Positions 20,957 through 29,793 of a stretch of 64,000 nucleotides of DNA are shown here, in pieces. The notes under the pieces are model-generated. The model had not been told where the DNA came from. It searched no databases and saw nothing but the letters and a program-made list of their open reading frames with translations. Origin of the DNA: Achromobacter insuavis (GTDB lineage Bacteria > Pseudomonadota > Gammaproteobacteria > Burkholderiales > Burkholderiaceae_B); assembly GCF_902859645.1 (NCBI RefSeq), contig NZ_CADIJR010000035.1, positions 1 through 64,000 of the forward strand, read 5' to 3'. The position numbers and the translations under genes were made by a program. The first letter of the stretch is position 1. Every line of letters begins with the position of its first letter.

Positions 20957-22445
20957 TTTGTTGACTCCAAGGTAATGCATCACCGGGTGCCAGTACCTGG
21001 CCCGGGCGCTCGGCGCCGGTCCGTTCCCCGTCCCACACCTGCCGGCCATTGACCCACACGCCGTGGATGCCCTGACTAACCTGAATGGGAGCTGAAAAAG
21101 TGGCCACATCTGTCACCGTGGCGGGATCGAACAGCACCAGATCAGCATGATACCCCTCACGCAGCAGGCCGCGCTCGGACAGGCCGTATTGGGCCGCCGC
21201 CAGGCCGGTCATCTTGTGGATGGCGGTTTCGAGCGACAGCAGCTGTTGTTCGCGCACCATGGTGCGCAGCACGTTGGTGAAGGTGCCCCACTGGCGCGGG
21301 TGCGGATGCGGGTCGAACGGCAGGCCATCGGAGCCGACCATGGTCAGCGGGTGGCTGAAGATGCGGTTGACGTCGGCCGGATCCATCAGAAAGTAGATGG
21401 CGCCGGCGGGCGCCAGGCGGGCCAGGGCGGCTTCGTCGTCCAGGCCCAGTTCGGCCATGACGTCGGCGAAGTCGCGGCCGGTGGCCTCGGGGTAGCCCTT
21501 GGACCAGGTGATCAGGGTGCGGCTGGCCAGGCGGGCGCGGTCCAGCCGCAGCATGGTCGAGGTGGCGGGATACGGGTGGCAGTCGAGGCAGACGCGCTGC
21601 GTGGCGGCGGCGCGGCTGATCATGTCCAGCGTTTCGCGGCTGCGCCCGTGGTTGCGTTCGCCGGCCAGCTTGTGGTGCGAGAACACCACGCGGCAGTCCA
21701 GTTCGCGGCCGATCAGCAGCGCCTCTTCCATGGCCGGCACGATGTGGTCGGCCTCGTCGCGCAGGTGGGTGGCGTAGATCGCGCCGGCGCGGCCGCGCAG
21801 CGGCTGGCAGACGTCGACGATCTCGTCGGTGGGCGCGGCGCTGGCGGGCGGGTAGAAGGTGCCGGTGGAGACGCCGAAGGCGCCGGCCTCCAGCGCCTCG
21901 TCGAGCAGGGCGCGCATGGCCTGGCGTTCGGCGTCGGTGGCGGCGCGGCCGGTGTCGTCCATGACCGCCACGCGCAGCGTGGTGTGGCCGACCAGCGGGA
22001 TGACGTTGACCGCGGCGGGCGCGTCGGCCAGGGCCTGGAGCCAGGCGCGGAAGGTTTCGAAGCGGAACAGCTCGGGCGGACCCAGCAGGTCCAGCGGCTG
22101 CGGGATCTCCTGGCGCGACAGCGGCGCCAGGCTGACGCCGCAGTTGCCGGTGACGACCGTGGTGATGCCTTGCGAGACCTTGGGCAGCATCTCGGGATGC
22201 GCCAGCAGGTAGCCGTCGTCGTGGGTGTGCGAGTCGATGAAGCCGGGCGCCAGCGCCAGGCCGCGGGCATCGATCACCGGCACGCCGGGGGCGTGGGCGA
22301 ATTCGCCCAGCGCCACGATGCGTCCGGCGCGCACCGCCAGGTCGCCCTGGCGCGACGGCCCGCCGCCGCCGTCGATGAGCGTGGCGCCGGCCACGATGAA
22401 GTCGACGCGCGGGGCGGGGTCCAGCCGGGTGCTGCGGTCCGTCAT
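20949..22445 (-). CDS. N-acyl-D-amino-acid deacylase (D-aminoacylase)
   Basis: Zinc amidohydrolase of 498 residues that hydrolyses N-acyl-D-amino acids to a carboxylate and a free D-amino acid. The N-terminal beta-sandwich FIVAGATLIDGGG leads into the metal motif DSHTHDDGYL, then TVVTGNCGVSLAP, FSHHKLAG, the CHPYPAT region and a C-terminal GLLREGYHADLVLFDPATV. Start ATG 22445 lies 8 bases after the Bug gene stop, and longer upstream starts overlap that gene. The operon order is Bug, deacylase, racemase, under a divergent LysR gene. Confidence 0.9.
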   Translation of the reverse strand: MTDRSTRLDPAPRVDFIVAGATLIDGGGGPSRQGDLAVRAGRIVALGEFAHAPGVPVIDARGLALAPGFIDSHTHDDGYLLAHPEMLPKVSQGITTVVTGNCGVSLAPLSRQEIPQPLDLLGPPELFRFETFRAWLQALADAPAAVNVIPLVGHTTLRVAVMDDTGRAATDAERQAMRALLDEALEAGAFGVSTGTFYPPASAAPTDEIVDVCQPLRGRAGAIYATHLRDEADHIVPAMEEALLIGRELDCRVVFSHHKLAGERNHGRSRETLDMISRAAATQRVCLDCHPYPATSTMLRLDRARLASRTLITWSKGYPEATGRDFADVMAELGLDDEAALARLAPAGAIYFLMDPADVNRIFSHPLTMVGSDGLPFDPHPHPRQWGTFTNVLRTMVREQQLLSLETAIHKMTGLAAAQYGLSERGLLREGYHADLVLFDPATVTDVATFSAPIQVSQGIHGVWVNGRQVWDGERTGAERPGQVLAPGDALPWSQQSE

Positions 22446-22453
22446 GGCGGGGC

Positions 22454-23434
22454 TCAGTCCAGTTTCTCGATGCCGGCGGTTTCGATGATCTGCTTCCACT
22501 TGGCGGTTTCGCGATCGATCAGCTGCTTGAATTCATCCGGCGCGCCGCTGGCGGGCACCGCGCCCAGCGTTTCCAGGCCGGTGCGGACCTCGGGGGCCTG
22601 CAGCGCCTTCTGGATGGCGGCATTGAGCTTGGCGACGACCTCGGGCGGGGTGCCCTTGGGCGCGACCACGCCGCCCCAGGCCACGGTTTCGTAGCCCTTC
22701 AGGCCGGCTTCGTCCAGCGTCGGCACGTCGGGCATCAGCGCCAGGCGCTTCAGGCTGCTGACGCCGATGGCGCGCACCTTGCCGCTCTTGACCAGCGGGG
22801 TGGCCTCGGAGGTGTTGACGAACAGGTAGTCCAGGCGCCCGCCCAGCAGGTCCTGGATGGCGGCGGGGCCGCCGTTGTACGGGATGAACATGACGTCGAC
22901 CTTGGCCATGCTCTTGAACAGTTCGCCGCCCATGTGGCCGGTGGTGCCGACGCCGGAAGCGCCGTACGACAGGCGGCCGGGCTCCTTGCGGGCGCGGTCG
23001 ATCAGGTCCTGCACGCTCTTGACGGGCGAGTCGGCCGGCACGATCAGCGCGTTGTACAGGTCGAACATGTGGGCCACGGGCGCCAGGTCCTGGTCGACGT
23101 CGTAGGGCAGGCGCTTGAACAGCGAGCGGTTGACCGCCAGCGTGTTGATGTTGCCGTAGCCCACCGTGTAGCCGTCGGGCGCGGCGCGCTTGACCAGCGC
23201 GATACCGATGTTGCCGGCGGCGCCGGGACGGTTTTCCACCACCAGGGTGGCGCCCGTGTCCTTGGAGATCTGGGTCGTGATCAGGCGCGACAGCACGTCG
23301 GGCGAACCGCCGGCGGCCGACGGCACGATGAAGGTGATGGGCTTGTCGGGATAGGCGCCGGCGGCCTGGGCGCCCGCGGTGAAGGTGGCGGCCAGCGCCA
23401 GGGCGGCGAGGCTGCGGATGAAGGTGCGTTGCAT
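22454..23434 (-). CDS. Bug-family (TctC-like) periplasmic solute-binding protein
   Basis: Extracytoplasmic receptor of 326 residues. The signal peptide ends in TFTAGAQAAGA, then AYPDKPITFIVPSAAGGSPD gives the family's first binding loop, and VVENRPGAAGNIG is the Bug signature. These proteins are massively expanded in Bordetella and Achromobacter and usually work without a dedicated TctAB permease, as here. Position at the head of the operon with D-aminoacylase suggests the ligand is an N-acyl amino acid or related carboxylate. That is inference from context. Confidence 0.9.
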   Translation of the reverse strand: MQRTFIRSLAALALAATFTAGAQAAGAYPDKPITFIVPSAAGGSPDVLSRLITTQISKDTGATLVVENRPGAAGNIGIALVKRAAPDGYTVGYGNINTLAVNRSLFKRLPYDVDQDLAPVAHMFDLYNALIVPADSPVKSVQDLIDRARKEPGRLSYGASGVGTTGHMGGELFKSMAKVDVMFIPYNGGPAAIQDLLGGRLDYLFVNTSEATPLVKSGKVRAIGVSSLKRLALMPDVPTLDEAGLKGYETVAWGGVVAPKGTPPEVVAKLNAAIQKALQAPEVRTGLETLGAVPASGAPDEFKQLIDRETAKWKQIIETAGIEKLD

Positions 23435-23497
23435 GCTGGATTCCCCTTGTTTTGTAGTGTGGAGGCCGGCAGATTAGCACCGGGCATGCGGCACCGC

Positions 23498-23526
23498 GTC
23501 ATCGAAAAATGTCGAAAACCTATAAT
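23498..23526 (+). promoter_or_regulatory. Promoter of the LysR gene
   Basis: A perfect -10 hexamer TATAAT lies at 23521-23526, 29 bases before the ATG. No good -35 is visible at the proper distance (GTCATC at 23498), as is common for regulated promoters. The divergent operon starts on the other side of this 120-bp gap. Confidence 0.5.
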
Positions 23527-23554
23527 CCGCCGTTATTGATCAAGGGGAACCAAC

Positions 23555-24508
23555 ATGGATGAGCAGGCCTATGCCGACGAGGTCGGGCCCAGCGCCGGCC
23601 GGCCGCTGAACCTGCGCCAGATCGAGGTGTTCCGCGCCATCATGATGGCCGGCTCGATCAGCGGCGCGGGGCGCATGCTGCACGTGTCGCAACCGGCGGT
23701 GAGCCGGGTGCTGGCGCTGACCGAGACGCGCCTGGGCTACCGGCTGTTCGAGCGGGTCAAGAGCCGGCTCTCGCCCACCGCCGAGGCGCGGCGCCTGTAT
23801 GCGGAGGTCGAGCAGGTCTATGGCGGCATCCAGCGCGTCAACGATCTGGCGGCCAGCCTCGGGCAGTCGGGCGCGGGCATGCTCAAGATCGTCGCCAGCG
23901 CCAGCTATGGCCAGCGGCTGGTGCCGATGGCGCTGGGCCGCTTTCGCGACCGCAATGCCGACGCGCGGGTCGATTACCGCAGCGTCACGTTCGACGAACT
24001 GGCCTCGTATTTCCTGTCGGGACAGGCCGATATCGGCATCTCGATGCGGCCGCCGGACCATCCCAACCTGGCCTCGACCCGGCTGGCGACGGTGCCGGTG
24101 ATCTGCGCGCTGCCCAAGGGCCATCCGCTGGCCGCGCACGAGGTGGTGCATCCGGAGGATTTCGCCTCGGCGGCCTGGATCGGCTATCCCCACGACACGC
24201 CGCTGGGACGCGCGCTGCAGTCGTTCTTCGGCGGCGCGCCGGCCTGCGCGGCGGCGGTCGAGGTGCATTCGCCGGTGACGGCCTGTTCGTTCGTGCAGCA
24301 GGGCCTGGGCCCGGCGCTGGTGGATGCCTGGTGCGTGTCGCCGGATCAGACCGACAGCATGGTGCTGCGGCCGATCGCGCCGGGCGCCAGCGTCGAGATC
24401 TGGGCCACGCATTCGAACCTGAGCGCGCCGCCGCTGCTGGCGCGGCGCTTCCTGGCGGCGGTCAAGAAGATCCTGGAGAGCGCGGCGCCGGCCGTGGCGG
24501 GGGCCTGA
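23555..24508 (+). CDS. LysR-family transcriptional regulator
   Basis: Regulator of 317 residues with an N-terminal winged helix-turn-helix (about 20-75, AGRMLHVSQPAVSRVLALTE) and a type 2 periplasmic-binding effector domain. It is divergent from the Bug/D-aminoacylase/racemase operon across 120 bases, the standard arrangement for a LysR protein controlling its neighbour. AAGGGG precedes the start. The effector is probably the compound carried or processed by that operon. Confidence 0.9.
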   Translation: MDEQAYADEVGPSAGRPLNLRQIEVFRAIMMAGSISGAGRMLHVSQPAVSRVLALTETRLGYRLFERVKSRLSPTAEARRLYAEVEQVYGGIQRVNDLAASLGQSGAGMLKIVASASYGQRLVPMALGRFRDRNADARVDYRSVTFDELASYFLSGQADIGISMRPPDHPNLASTRLATVPVICALPKGHPLAAHEVVHPEDFASAAWIGYPHDTPLGRALQSFFGGAPACAAAVEVHSPVTACSFVQQGLGPALVDAWCVSPDQTDSMVLRPIAPGASVEIWATHSNLSAPPLLARRFLAAVKKILESAAPAVAGA

Positions 24509-24543
24509 AAAAAGAACGCCCCGGCGTCCAGGACGGCCGGGGC
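24507..24543 (-). terminator. Rho-independent terminator of the glutathione transferase gene
   Basis: GCCCCGGC (24518-24525) and GCCGGGGC (24536-24543) form an 8-bp stem with a 10-base loop. On the minus strand a run of six Ts follows shortly after. It overlaps the end of the convergent lysR gene. Confidence 0.75.
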
Positions 24544-24575
24544 GATGGCGCGCGGGCAGGCCGGCGCCGATGCCG

Positions 24576-25190
24576 TCATGCCAGGCCTTCGGCCTTGAGC
24601 GCGGCCTTGACGCCGGCGTTGTCTTCCATGCGCTTGAAGAACGCGGCCAGGTGGTCCTGGCCCGCCAGGTCGACCTGCTTGGCGTGGGCCCAGCGCAGCA
24701 CCACGTAGAGGTAGGCGTCGGCGATCGACGGCGCCTCGCCGCCCAGGTAGGGTTGGTTGATGAGCTGGGCGTCCAGCAGCGCGAACAGTCGCGTCAGGAT
24801 CTTGGAGGCCGAGGCGGCCAGTTCCTGCTGCGGGCCTTCTTCGTTGAGGAAGCGGCCGGCGCCGAAGATCATCGAGAAGGTCTTGTGGATGTCGGAGTTG
24901 ATGAAGCCGAGCCAGCGGCGCACGTCGGCGCGCGAGCGGGCCGAGCCGTCGCCCAGCAGCTTGGCCTGCGGCGCCTGTTCGGCCAGGTATTCCAGAATCG
25001 CGACGTTCTGGGTCAGCGCGAAACCGTCGTCGACCAGCGCGGGCACGGCGCCCAGCGGATTGACCTTCAGGAACTCGGGACCCTTGAGTTCGTCGCGGCT
25101 GAGCTTGTGCGTGTCATAGGGCTTGCCGATCCATTCCAGCACGATGTGGGAGGCGAGCGAGCACGCGCCGGGCATGTAGTACAGTTTCAT
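24576..25190 (-). CDS. Glutathione S-transferase (bacterial beta class-like)
   Basis: Cytosolic GST of 204 residues. The thioredoxin-like N-domain begins MKLYYMPGACSLASHIVLE, with the beta-class Cys in PGACS at position 10. NPLGAVPALVDDG supplies the cis-Pro glutathione site, followed by the all-helical C-domain. It matches the GstA/PmGST beta-class pattern. AGGAG lies 10 bases upstream. It is divergent from the sugar dehydrogenase gene. Substrate is unknown. Confidence 0.9.
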   Translation of the reverse strand: MKLYYMPGACSLASHIVLEWIGKPYDTHKLSRDELKGPEFLKVNPLGAVPALVDDGFALTQNVAILEYLAEQAPQAKLLGDGSARSRADVRRWLGFINSDIHKTFSMIFGAGRFLNEEGPQQELAASASKILTRLFALLDAQLINQPYLGGEAPSIADAYLYVVLRWAHAKQVDLAGQDHLAAFFKRMEDNAGVKAALKAEGLA

Positions 25191-25308
25191 GTAAGGGAGT
25201 CTCCTGAGAGAAATGGACGGGCAGCCACCCGTCGCTGGCTCCTATGGTACGCCACCCGCAAGGCGCCGCGCCGTGCCGCCGCGCTTCACCCCGCCGCCGG
25301 AGATGTCC

Positions 25309-26481
25309 ATGCCGTCACGCCCGTCCGCGATCCGTCGCGCCTCGTCCCTGATCGCCTTCGCCGGCGCCGCGCTATGCGCGGCCAGCGTCTGGGCCACCCC
25401 GCAGAAAAGTCCCGACAGGCCGCCCGCCGCGCGCGCGCAGGTGACCGTCGTGGTGGGCGGCCTGGAGCATCCCTGGTCGATGGCCTTCCTGCCCGAGGGC
25501 GGCATGCTGATCACCGAGCGCCCCGGCAGCCTGCGGCTGCTGCGCATCCCGGGCGGCCTGTCCCAACCGCTGGCCGGCGTGCCCAAGGTGGCGGCGCAGG
25601 GGCAGGGCGGCCTGCTGGACGTGGCCCTGTCGCCGGGCTTCGCGCAGGACCGCTACGTCTATCTGTCATACGCCGAATCGGATGGCTCGCGCAGCGGCAC
25701 CGCCGTCGGCCGCGGCCGGCTGTCGGCCGACGCCACGGCGCTGGAGGACTTCCAGGTGCTGTTCCGCCAGGCGCCCAAGCTGTCGCAGGGCCTGCATTTC
25801 GGCTCGCGCCTGGTGTTCGACGGCAAGGGCCATCTGTTCATTTCACTGGGCGAGAACAACCAGCGCCCGACCGCGCAGGACCTCGACAAGCTGCAGGGCA
25901 AGGTGGTGCGCCTGAACGTCGACGGCTCGGTGCCGCCCGACAATCCCTTTGTCGGCAAGGCCGGCGCGCGGCCGGAAATCTGGTCGTACGGGCACCGCAA
26001 TCCGCAGGGCATGGCGATGAATCCGTGGAGCGGCGCGCTGTGGGAGCACGAGCACGGCCCGCGCGGCGGCGACGAGATCAACCTGGTGCAGCCCGGCAAG
26101 AACTACGGCTGGCCGCTGGCGACCTACGGCATCAATTACTCTGGCCAGCCGATTCCCGAGGCCAAGGGCGAGACGTTGCCGGGCATGGAATCGCCGCTGT
26201 ACTGGTGGGCCAAGTCGCCGGCCATCAGCGGCATGGCGTTCTACGATGCCGACCGCTTTCCCGCCTGGCGCCATTCGCTCTTCATCGGCGCGCTGGCCGA
26301 CCAGGACCTGATCCGGCTGACGCTGGACGGCGACAAGGTGGTGGCCGAGGAACGCCTGCTGGGCGAGCGCAAGGCCCGCATCCGCGACGTGCGGCAGGGG
26401 CCGGACGGATTTGTGTATGTGCTGACCGACGCGTCGCCGGGCGAGCTGCTGCGGCTGGCGCCGGCGCCAGCGGGAGGGTGA
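25309..26481 (+). CDS. PQQ-dependent soluble aldose sugar dehydrogenase-like protein (YliI family)
   Basis: Periplasmic six-bladed beta-propeller oxidoreductase of about 390 residues. A signal peptide (SSLIAFAGAALCAASVWA) is followed by VTVVVGGLEHPWSMAFLPEG, LHFGSRLVFDGKGHLFISLG, WSYGHRNPQGMAMNPWSGAL, EHGPRGGDEINLVQPGKNYG and the C-terminal IRDVRQGPDGFVYVLTD, all characteristic. ATG 25309 is preferred over 25303 because GGAG lies 6 bases before it. The GST gene follows after 4 bases, so the two are co-transcribed. No PQQ synthesis genes are visible nearby. Confidence 0.88.
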   Translation: MPSRPSAIRRASSLIAFAGAALCAASVWATPQKSPDRPPAARAQVTVVVGGLEHPWSMAFLPEGGMLITERPGSLRLLRIPGGLSQPLAGVPKVAAQGQGGLLDVALSPGFAQDRYVYLSYAESDGSRSGTAVGRGRLSADATALEDFQVLFRQAPKLSQGLHFGSRLVFDGKGHLFISLGENNQRPTAQDLDKLQGKVVRLNVDGSVPPDNPFVGKAGARPEIWSYGHRNPQGMAMNPWSGALWEHEHGPRGGDEINLVQPGKNYGWPLATYGINYSGQPIPEAKGETLPGMESPLYWWAKSPAISGMAFYDADRFPAWRHSLFIGALADQDLIRLTLDGDKVVAEERLLGERKARIRDVRQGPDGFVYVLTDASPGELLRLAPAPAGG

Positions 26482-26485
26482 TGTC

Positions 26486-27124
26486 ATGAAGACCTATGAA
26501 TTGATCGGCTCGCCCGGCTGCGGTTCGGCCGTGGTCGAGATGGCGCTGGCGCTGGCCAGCGTGCCGCACACGCTGACCGACGTGCCGTACCTCAAGCCCG
26601 GTCCCGAGCGCGACCGGCTGCTGCACCTCAATCCGCTGGGCCAGGTGCCGACGCTGATCACGCCGGACGGCGAAGTGATGACCGAAAGCGCGGCGATGGT
26701 GCTGCACCTGCACGACGTGGCGCCGCAGGCCGGCCTGGCGCCCGAGCCATCACGGCCCGAGCGGGCGCGTTTCCTGAACCTGCTGGTGCGGCTGGTGGCG
26801 GCGATCTACCCCACCTTCACCTACGGCGATGATCCGCCGCACTGGACCACGCCGGGCGCGGCGGCCGACCTGCTGCGCGAGCGGGTGCATACGCGGCGCG
26901 CGGAACTGTGGCTGGAACTGGAGCGCCAGGCCGGCGCGCCGCACATGCTGGGCCGGCGCTTTTCGGCGCTGGACCTGTACGTGACGGTGATGACGCACTG
27001 GCGGCCGGGCCGCGCCTGGTTCGAGGCCCACTGTCCGGCCTTGACGGCGGTCGCCGACCAGGCGGCGCTGGAGCCGACCGTGGCGGGCGTGCTGCGCCGT
27101 AATTTCCCGCCGCCGACCGAATAG
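26486..27124 (+). CDS. Glutathione S-transferase-family protein
   Basis: GST of 212 residues. The N-domain YELIGSPGCGSAVVEMALAL and the glutathione-site segment NPLGQVPTLITPDGEVMTESAAM are present, with a helical C-domain ending LEPTVAGVLRRNFPP. The possible catalytic residue is Ser or Cys in SPGCGS. It lies 4 bases downstream of the sugar dehydrogenase gene with GGAGGGTGATGTC before its ATG, so it is the second gene of that operon. It is only distantly similar to the GST at 24.6 kb. Confidence 0.85.
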   Translation: MKTYELIGSPGCGSAVVEMALALASVPHTLTDVPYLKPGPERDRLLHLNPLGQVPTLITPDGEVMTESAAMVLHLHDVAPQAGLAPEPSRPERARFLNLLVRLVAAIYPTFTYGDDPPHWTTPGAAADLLRERVHTRRAELWLELERQAGAPHMLGRRFSALDLYVTVMTHWRPGRAWFEAHCPALTAVADQAALEPTVAGVLRRNFPPPTE

Positions 27125-27181
27125 CGGGCGCGCCGCGCGGGGCCGACCATTGACCGCCGCGCGGCTTGGCCGGCCTGGCCG

Positions 27182-28090
27182 CTAGGCCTTGGCGCGCCGC
27201 TTGTGCGAGCCGCGCGCCTCGCGCACCGCGATGTAGACGCCGCTGCCGGCGATGAACAGCGCGCCCAGGTAGGCATAGGCGTCGGGCGCCTCGCGCCAGA
27301 AGATCCAGCCCAGCAGCGTGGCCCAGATCAGGCCGGTGTAGTCGAACGGCGCCACCACCGAGGCCGGCGCGATGCGAAAGCCCTGCGTGATCAGCGCCAG
27401 CCCGAGCGTGCTGAACAGCGCCACCGCCGCGAAATAGGGCAGGTCGACCATGGCCGGCGTGTGCCAGACCCAGGGCAGGGCCACCGCGCTGCACACCAGC
27501 TGGCCGGCGACGATGTAGAAGGTGGTGGTCAGCATGCCTTCACCGCGGCTGATGCCGCGCGCCGTGATCATCATGACGGCGTACAGGAAGGCGGTGGTCA
27601 GCGGCAGCAGGGTGGCGGCCTGGAAGGCGTCGGTGCCCGGCCGCACGATGATCAGCACGCCCGCGAACCCGGCCAGCACCGCCAGCCAGCGCCGGCCATC
27701 GACGCGCTCCTTCAGGATCAGCACCGACAGCGCGGTGACGAACAACGGCGCGGCGAACGCGATGGCGGTGGCCTCCGCCAGCGGCAGCGCGCGCAACCCC
27801 AGGTAGAAACAACAGGCCGAGACCACGTTGATGGCGCCGCGCGTCAGGTGCAGGCCGGGATGGGCCGTGCGCAGCACCCGGCGTCCGCCCAGCCAGACGG
27901 CCAGGGCGGTGACGAACGGCAGCGCGATCAGCGCGCGCAGGAACAGGATCTGCAGCGGGTTGTAGGAGGTGCCCAGCCATTTGGCGTTGGCGTCGCTGAG
28001 CGTCAGGAAGAAGATGCCTCCGGCGACACAGGCGATGCCCGTGAAGACGGAGTGGTCACGCGCGGCGGGAAAAACGGTAGAGGACGACAT
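27182..28090 (-). CDS. EamA/DMT-family transporter
   Basis: Inner-membrane drug/metabolite transporter of 302 residues with ten predicted TM helices in two EamA repeats. The first repeat has FFLTLSDANAKWL, ILFLRALIALPFV and GLRALPLAEATAIAFAAPLFV; the second has DYTGLIWATLLGWIFWRE, each followed by the conserved helix pattern. It ends with a basic tail REARGSHKRRAKA. Substrate is unknown. Many relatives export amino acids or metabolites. Confidence 0.87.
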   Translation of the reverse strand: MSSSTVFPAARDHSVFTGIACVAGGIFFLTLSDANAKWLGTSYNPLQILFLRALIALPFVTALAVWLGGRRVLRTAHPGLHLTRGAINVVSACCFYLGLRALPLAEATAIAFAAPLFVTALSVLILKERVDGRRWLAVLAGFAGVLIIVRPGTDAFQAATLLPLTTAFLYAVMMITARGISRGEGMLTTTFYIVAGQLVCSAVALPWVWHTPAMVDLPYFAAVALFSTLGLALITQGFRIAPASVVAPFDYTGLIWATLLGWIFWREAPDAYAYLGALFIAGSGVYIAVREARGSHKRRAKA

Positions 28091-28167
28091 CGGGGTTCAG
28101 CAGGAAAGGCGGCCGAGGCCGCCAGGAGGCAATGCGGGGGTGCCGGGCCGCGGCCCGGCGAGGGGGC

Positions 28168-28545
28168 TCAGCCCTGGGCGCGGTAGGCGGCCAGCGCCAC
28201 CATCGCCCAGGCGGCCAGGAAGGCCGCGCCGCCCACGGGCGTGATCGCGCCGAGCCAGTGGGTGCCGGTCAGGGTCAGGACGTACAGGCTACCTGAAAAC
28301 AGGACGATGCCGATGAACATCACCAGGCCGGCGGCCGACAGCAGCGGCGAACCGTAGCGCGCGCCGAGCAGCGCGATGATGAACAGGCCCAGGCCGTGGA
28401 TCAGATGGTACATGACGCCGGTCTGCCAGACCGCCAGCAGCTCGGGGGTCACCAGGCGCTTGAGGCCGTGCGCGCCGAAGGCGCCGGCGCCGACGGCGAT
28501 CAGCAGGTTGATGGCCGCGAGAATGGTGAGCTGGCGGTCGGTCAT
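28168..28545 (-). CDS. DUF423-family inner membrane protein
   Basis: Small membrane protein of 125 residues with four hydrophobic segments. It shows the family pattern INLLIAVGAGAFGAHGLK, WQTGVMYHLIHGLGLF, FSGSLYVLTLTGTHWLGAITPVGGAAFLAAW and a short polar C-terminus. The function of DUF423 (YgdD-like) proteins is unknown. It lies 77 bases before the EamA gene on the same strand and may share its transcript. Confidence 0.88.
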   Translation of the reverse strand: MTDRQLTILAAINLLIAVGAGAFGAHGLKRLVTPELLAVWQTGVMYHLIHGLGLFIIALLGARYGSPLLSAAGLVMFIGIVLFSGSLYVLTLTGTHWLGAITPVGGAAFLAAWAMVALAAYRAQG

Positions 28546-28624
28546 GCGGGATCCTTTGCGGGAAAGTGGGCGCGGTTGCGCAGGTGCCTATGATAGGCCC
28601 ATTCGCGGCGGCCCCGGCGGAGGA

Positions 28625-29686
28625 TCAATCCACCGTCAGCACCGCCCGGCCTAGCACCTTGCCGGCGCGCAGCGACGCCAGCACGCTGTCGGCCGCATCC
28701 AGCGGATAGCGGTGCACCGGCATCGGCGGCACCTTGCCGGCCCGCACCAGTTCCATCAGCTCGCGCAGTTCGGCCAGGTTGCCGACGTAGCTGCCGATGA
28801 TGGACATGGCCTTCATCGGAATCAGGGCGATCGGCCACGACGAGGCGCCGCCGAACAGCCCGACGATGATGAGCTTGCCGCCCTTGGTCAGGAAGTCGAA
28901 CGCCAGCGCGGTGGTGGACGGGGCGCCCACCAGGTCGATGGCCGCCTGCAGCGGCTTGCCGCCGGCGGCCTGGATGATCTGCCGCGCGGCGTCGGGCGCG
29001 GCGCCGTCGATGGCGGCCAGCGCGCCGGCCTCCAGCGCGGCCTGGCGCTTGGCCGGGTCGATGTCGACCACGATGCCGCCCTTGCCGCCCAGCGCCTTGA
29101 TCAGCGTCAGGCTCATCAGGCCCAGGCCGCCGGCGCCGAAGATGACCACGGGGTGCTCGCGGTAGACGGCCTCGCCGATCTTCCTGAGCGCCGAATAGGT
29201 GGTCAGGCCCGAGCAGGCGTAGGGGGCGATGCGGGCCGGATCGAGATCGCCGATGTCGATCAGGTAGCGCGGGTGCGGCACCAGCATCTGCTCGGCGTAG
29301 CCGCCGGCGCGATGGATGCCCAGGCAGGCGGGGGCGGTACAGTGGTTTTCCTGCCCGGACAGGCAGGTGGGGCAGGCGCCGCAGCCGATCCACGGATAGA
29401 CCAGGTAGTTGCGGCCGGTTTCGACGCCCGTGGCGTCGGGGCCGGCGGCGACCACGCTGCCGACCGTTTCATGGCCCATCGTCAGGGGCAGCGTCACGCC
29501 CCGTTCCTTGAGCGACAGGGTGCGGCCCTGGCCCAGGTCGTAGCCGCCTTCCCACAGGTGGATGTCGCTGTGGCAGACGCCCGCGGCGCGGACCTTCAGC
29601 AGCACCTGCGAGCCTTGCGGCGCGGCAATGGGCTGATCCATCTGCTGCAGCGGTTCGCGGAAATTGACGACGCAATAGCACTTCAT
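28625..29686 (-). CDS. Zinc-dependent alcohol dehydrogenase (NAD-dependent, MDR superfamily)
   Basis: Medium-chain dehydrogenase of 353 residues. Catalytic zinc ligands are CHSDIHLWEGG and GHETVG; the four-Cys structural zinc site lies in IGCGACPTCLSGQENHC. The NAD-binding Rossmann motif is VVIFGAGGLGLMSL, with VDIDPAKR following, which favours NAD over NADP. Start 29686 has GGAG 8 bases upstream. The preferred alcohol cannot be predicted. It stands alone between the DUF423 gene and arginase on the same strand. Confidence 0.9.
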   Translation of the reverse strand: MKCYCVVNFREPLQQMDQPIAAPQGSQVLLKVRAAGVCHSDIHLWEGGYDLGQGRTLSLKERGVTLPLTMGHETVGSVVAAGPDATGVETGRNYLVYPWIGCGACPTCLSGQENHCTAPACLGIHRAGGYAEQMLVPHPRYLIDIGDLDPARIAPYACSGLTTYSALRKIGEAVYREHPVVIFGAGGLGLMSLTLIKALGGKGGIVVDIDPAKRQAALEAGALAAIDGAAPDAARQIIQAAGGKPLQAAIDLVGAPSTTALAFDFLTKGGKLIIVGLFGGASSWPIALIPMKAMSIIGSYVGNLAELRELMELVRAGKVPPMPVHRYPLDAADSVLASLRAGKVLGRAVLTVD

Positions 29687-29793
29687 GGAATGTCTCCTCT
29701 GGGGGGCGGTTTCTTGCTCTACCAGGGGCATTCTCAATCAGTTCGGTGGCAATCGGCAACCCGTCCGCCGCCACCGCGTCTGGCAAGCGCGCG

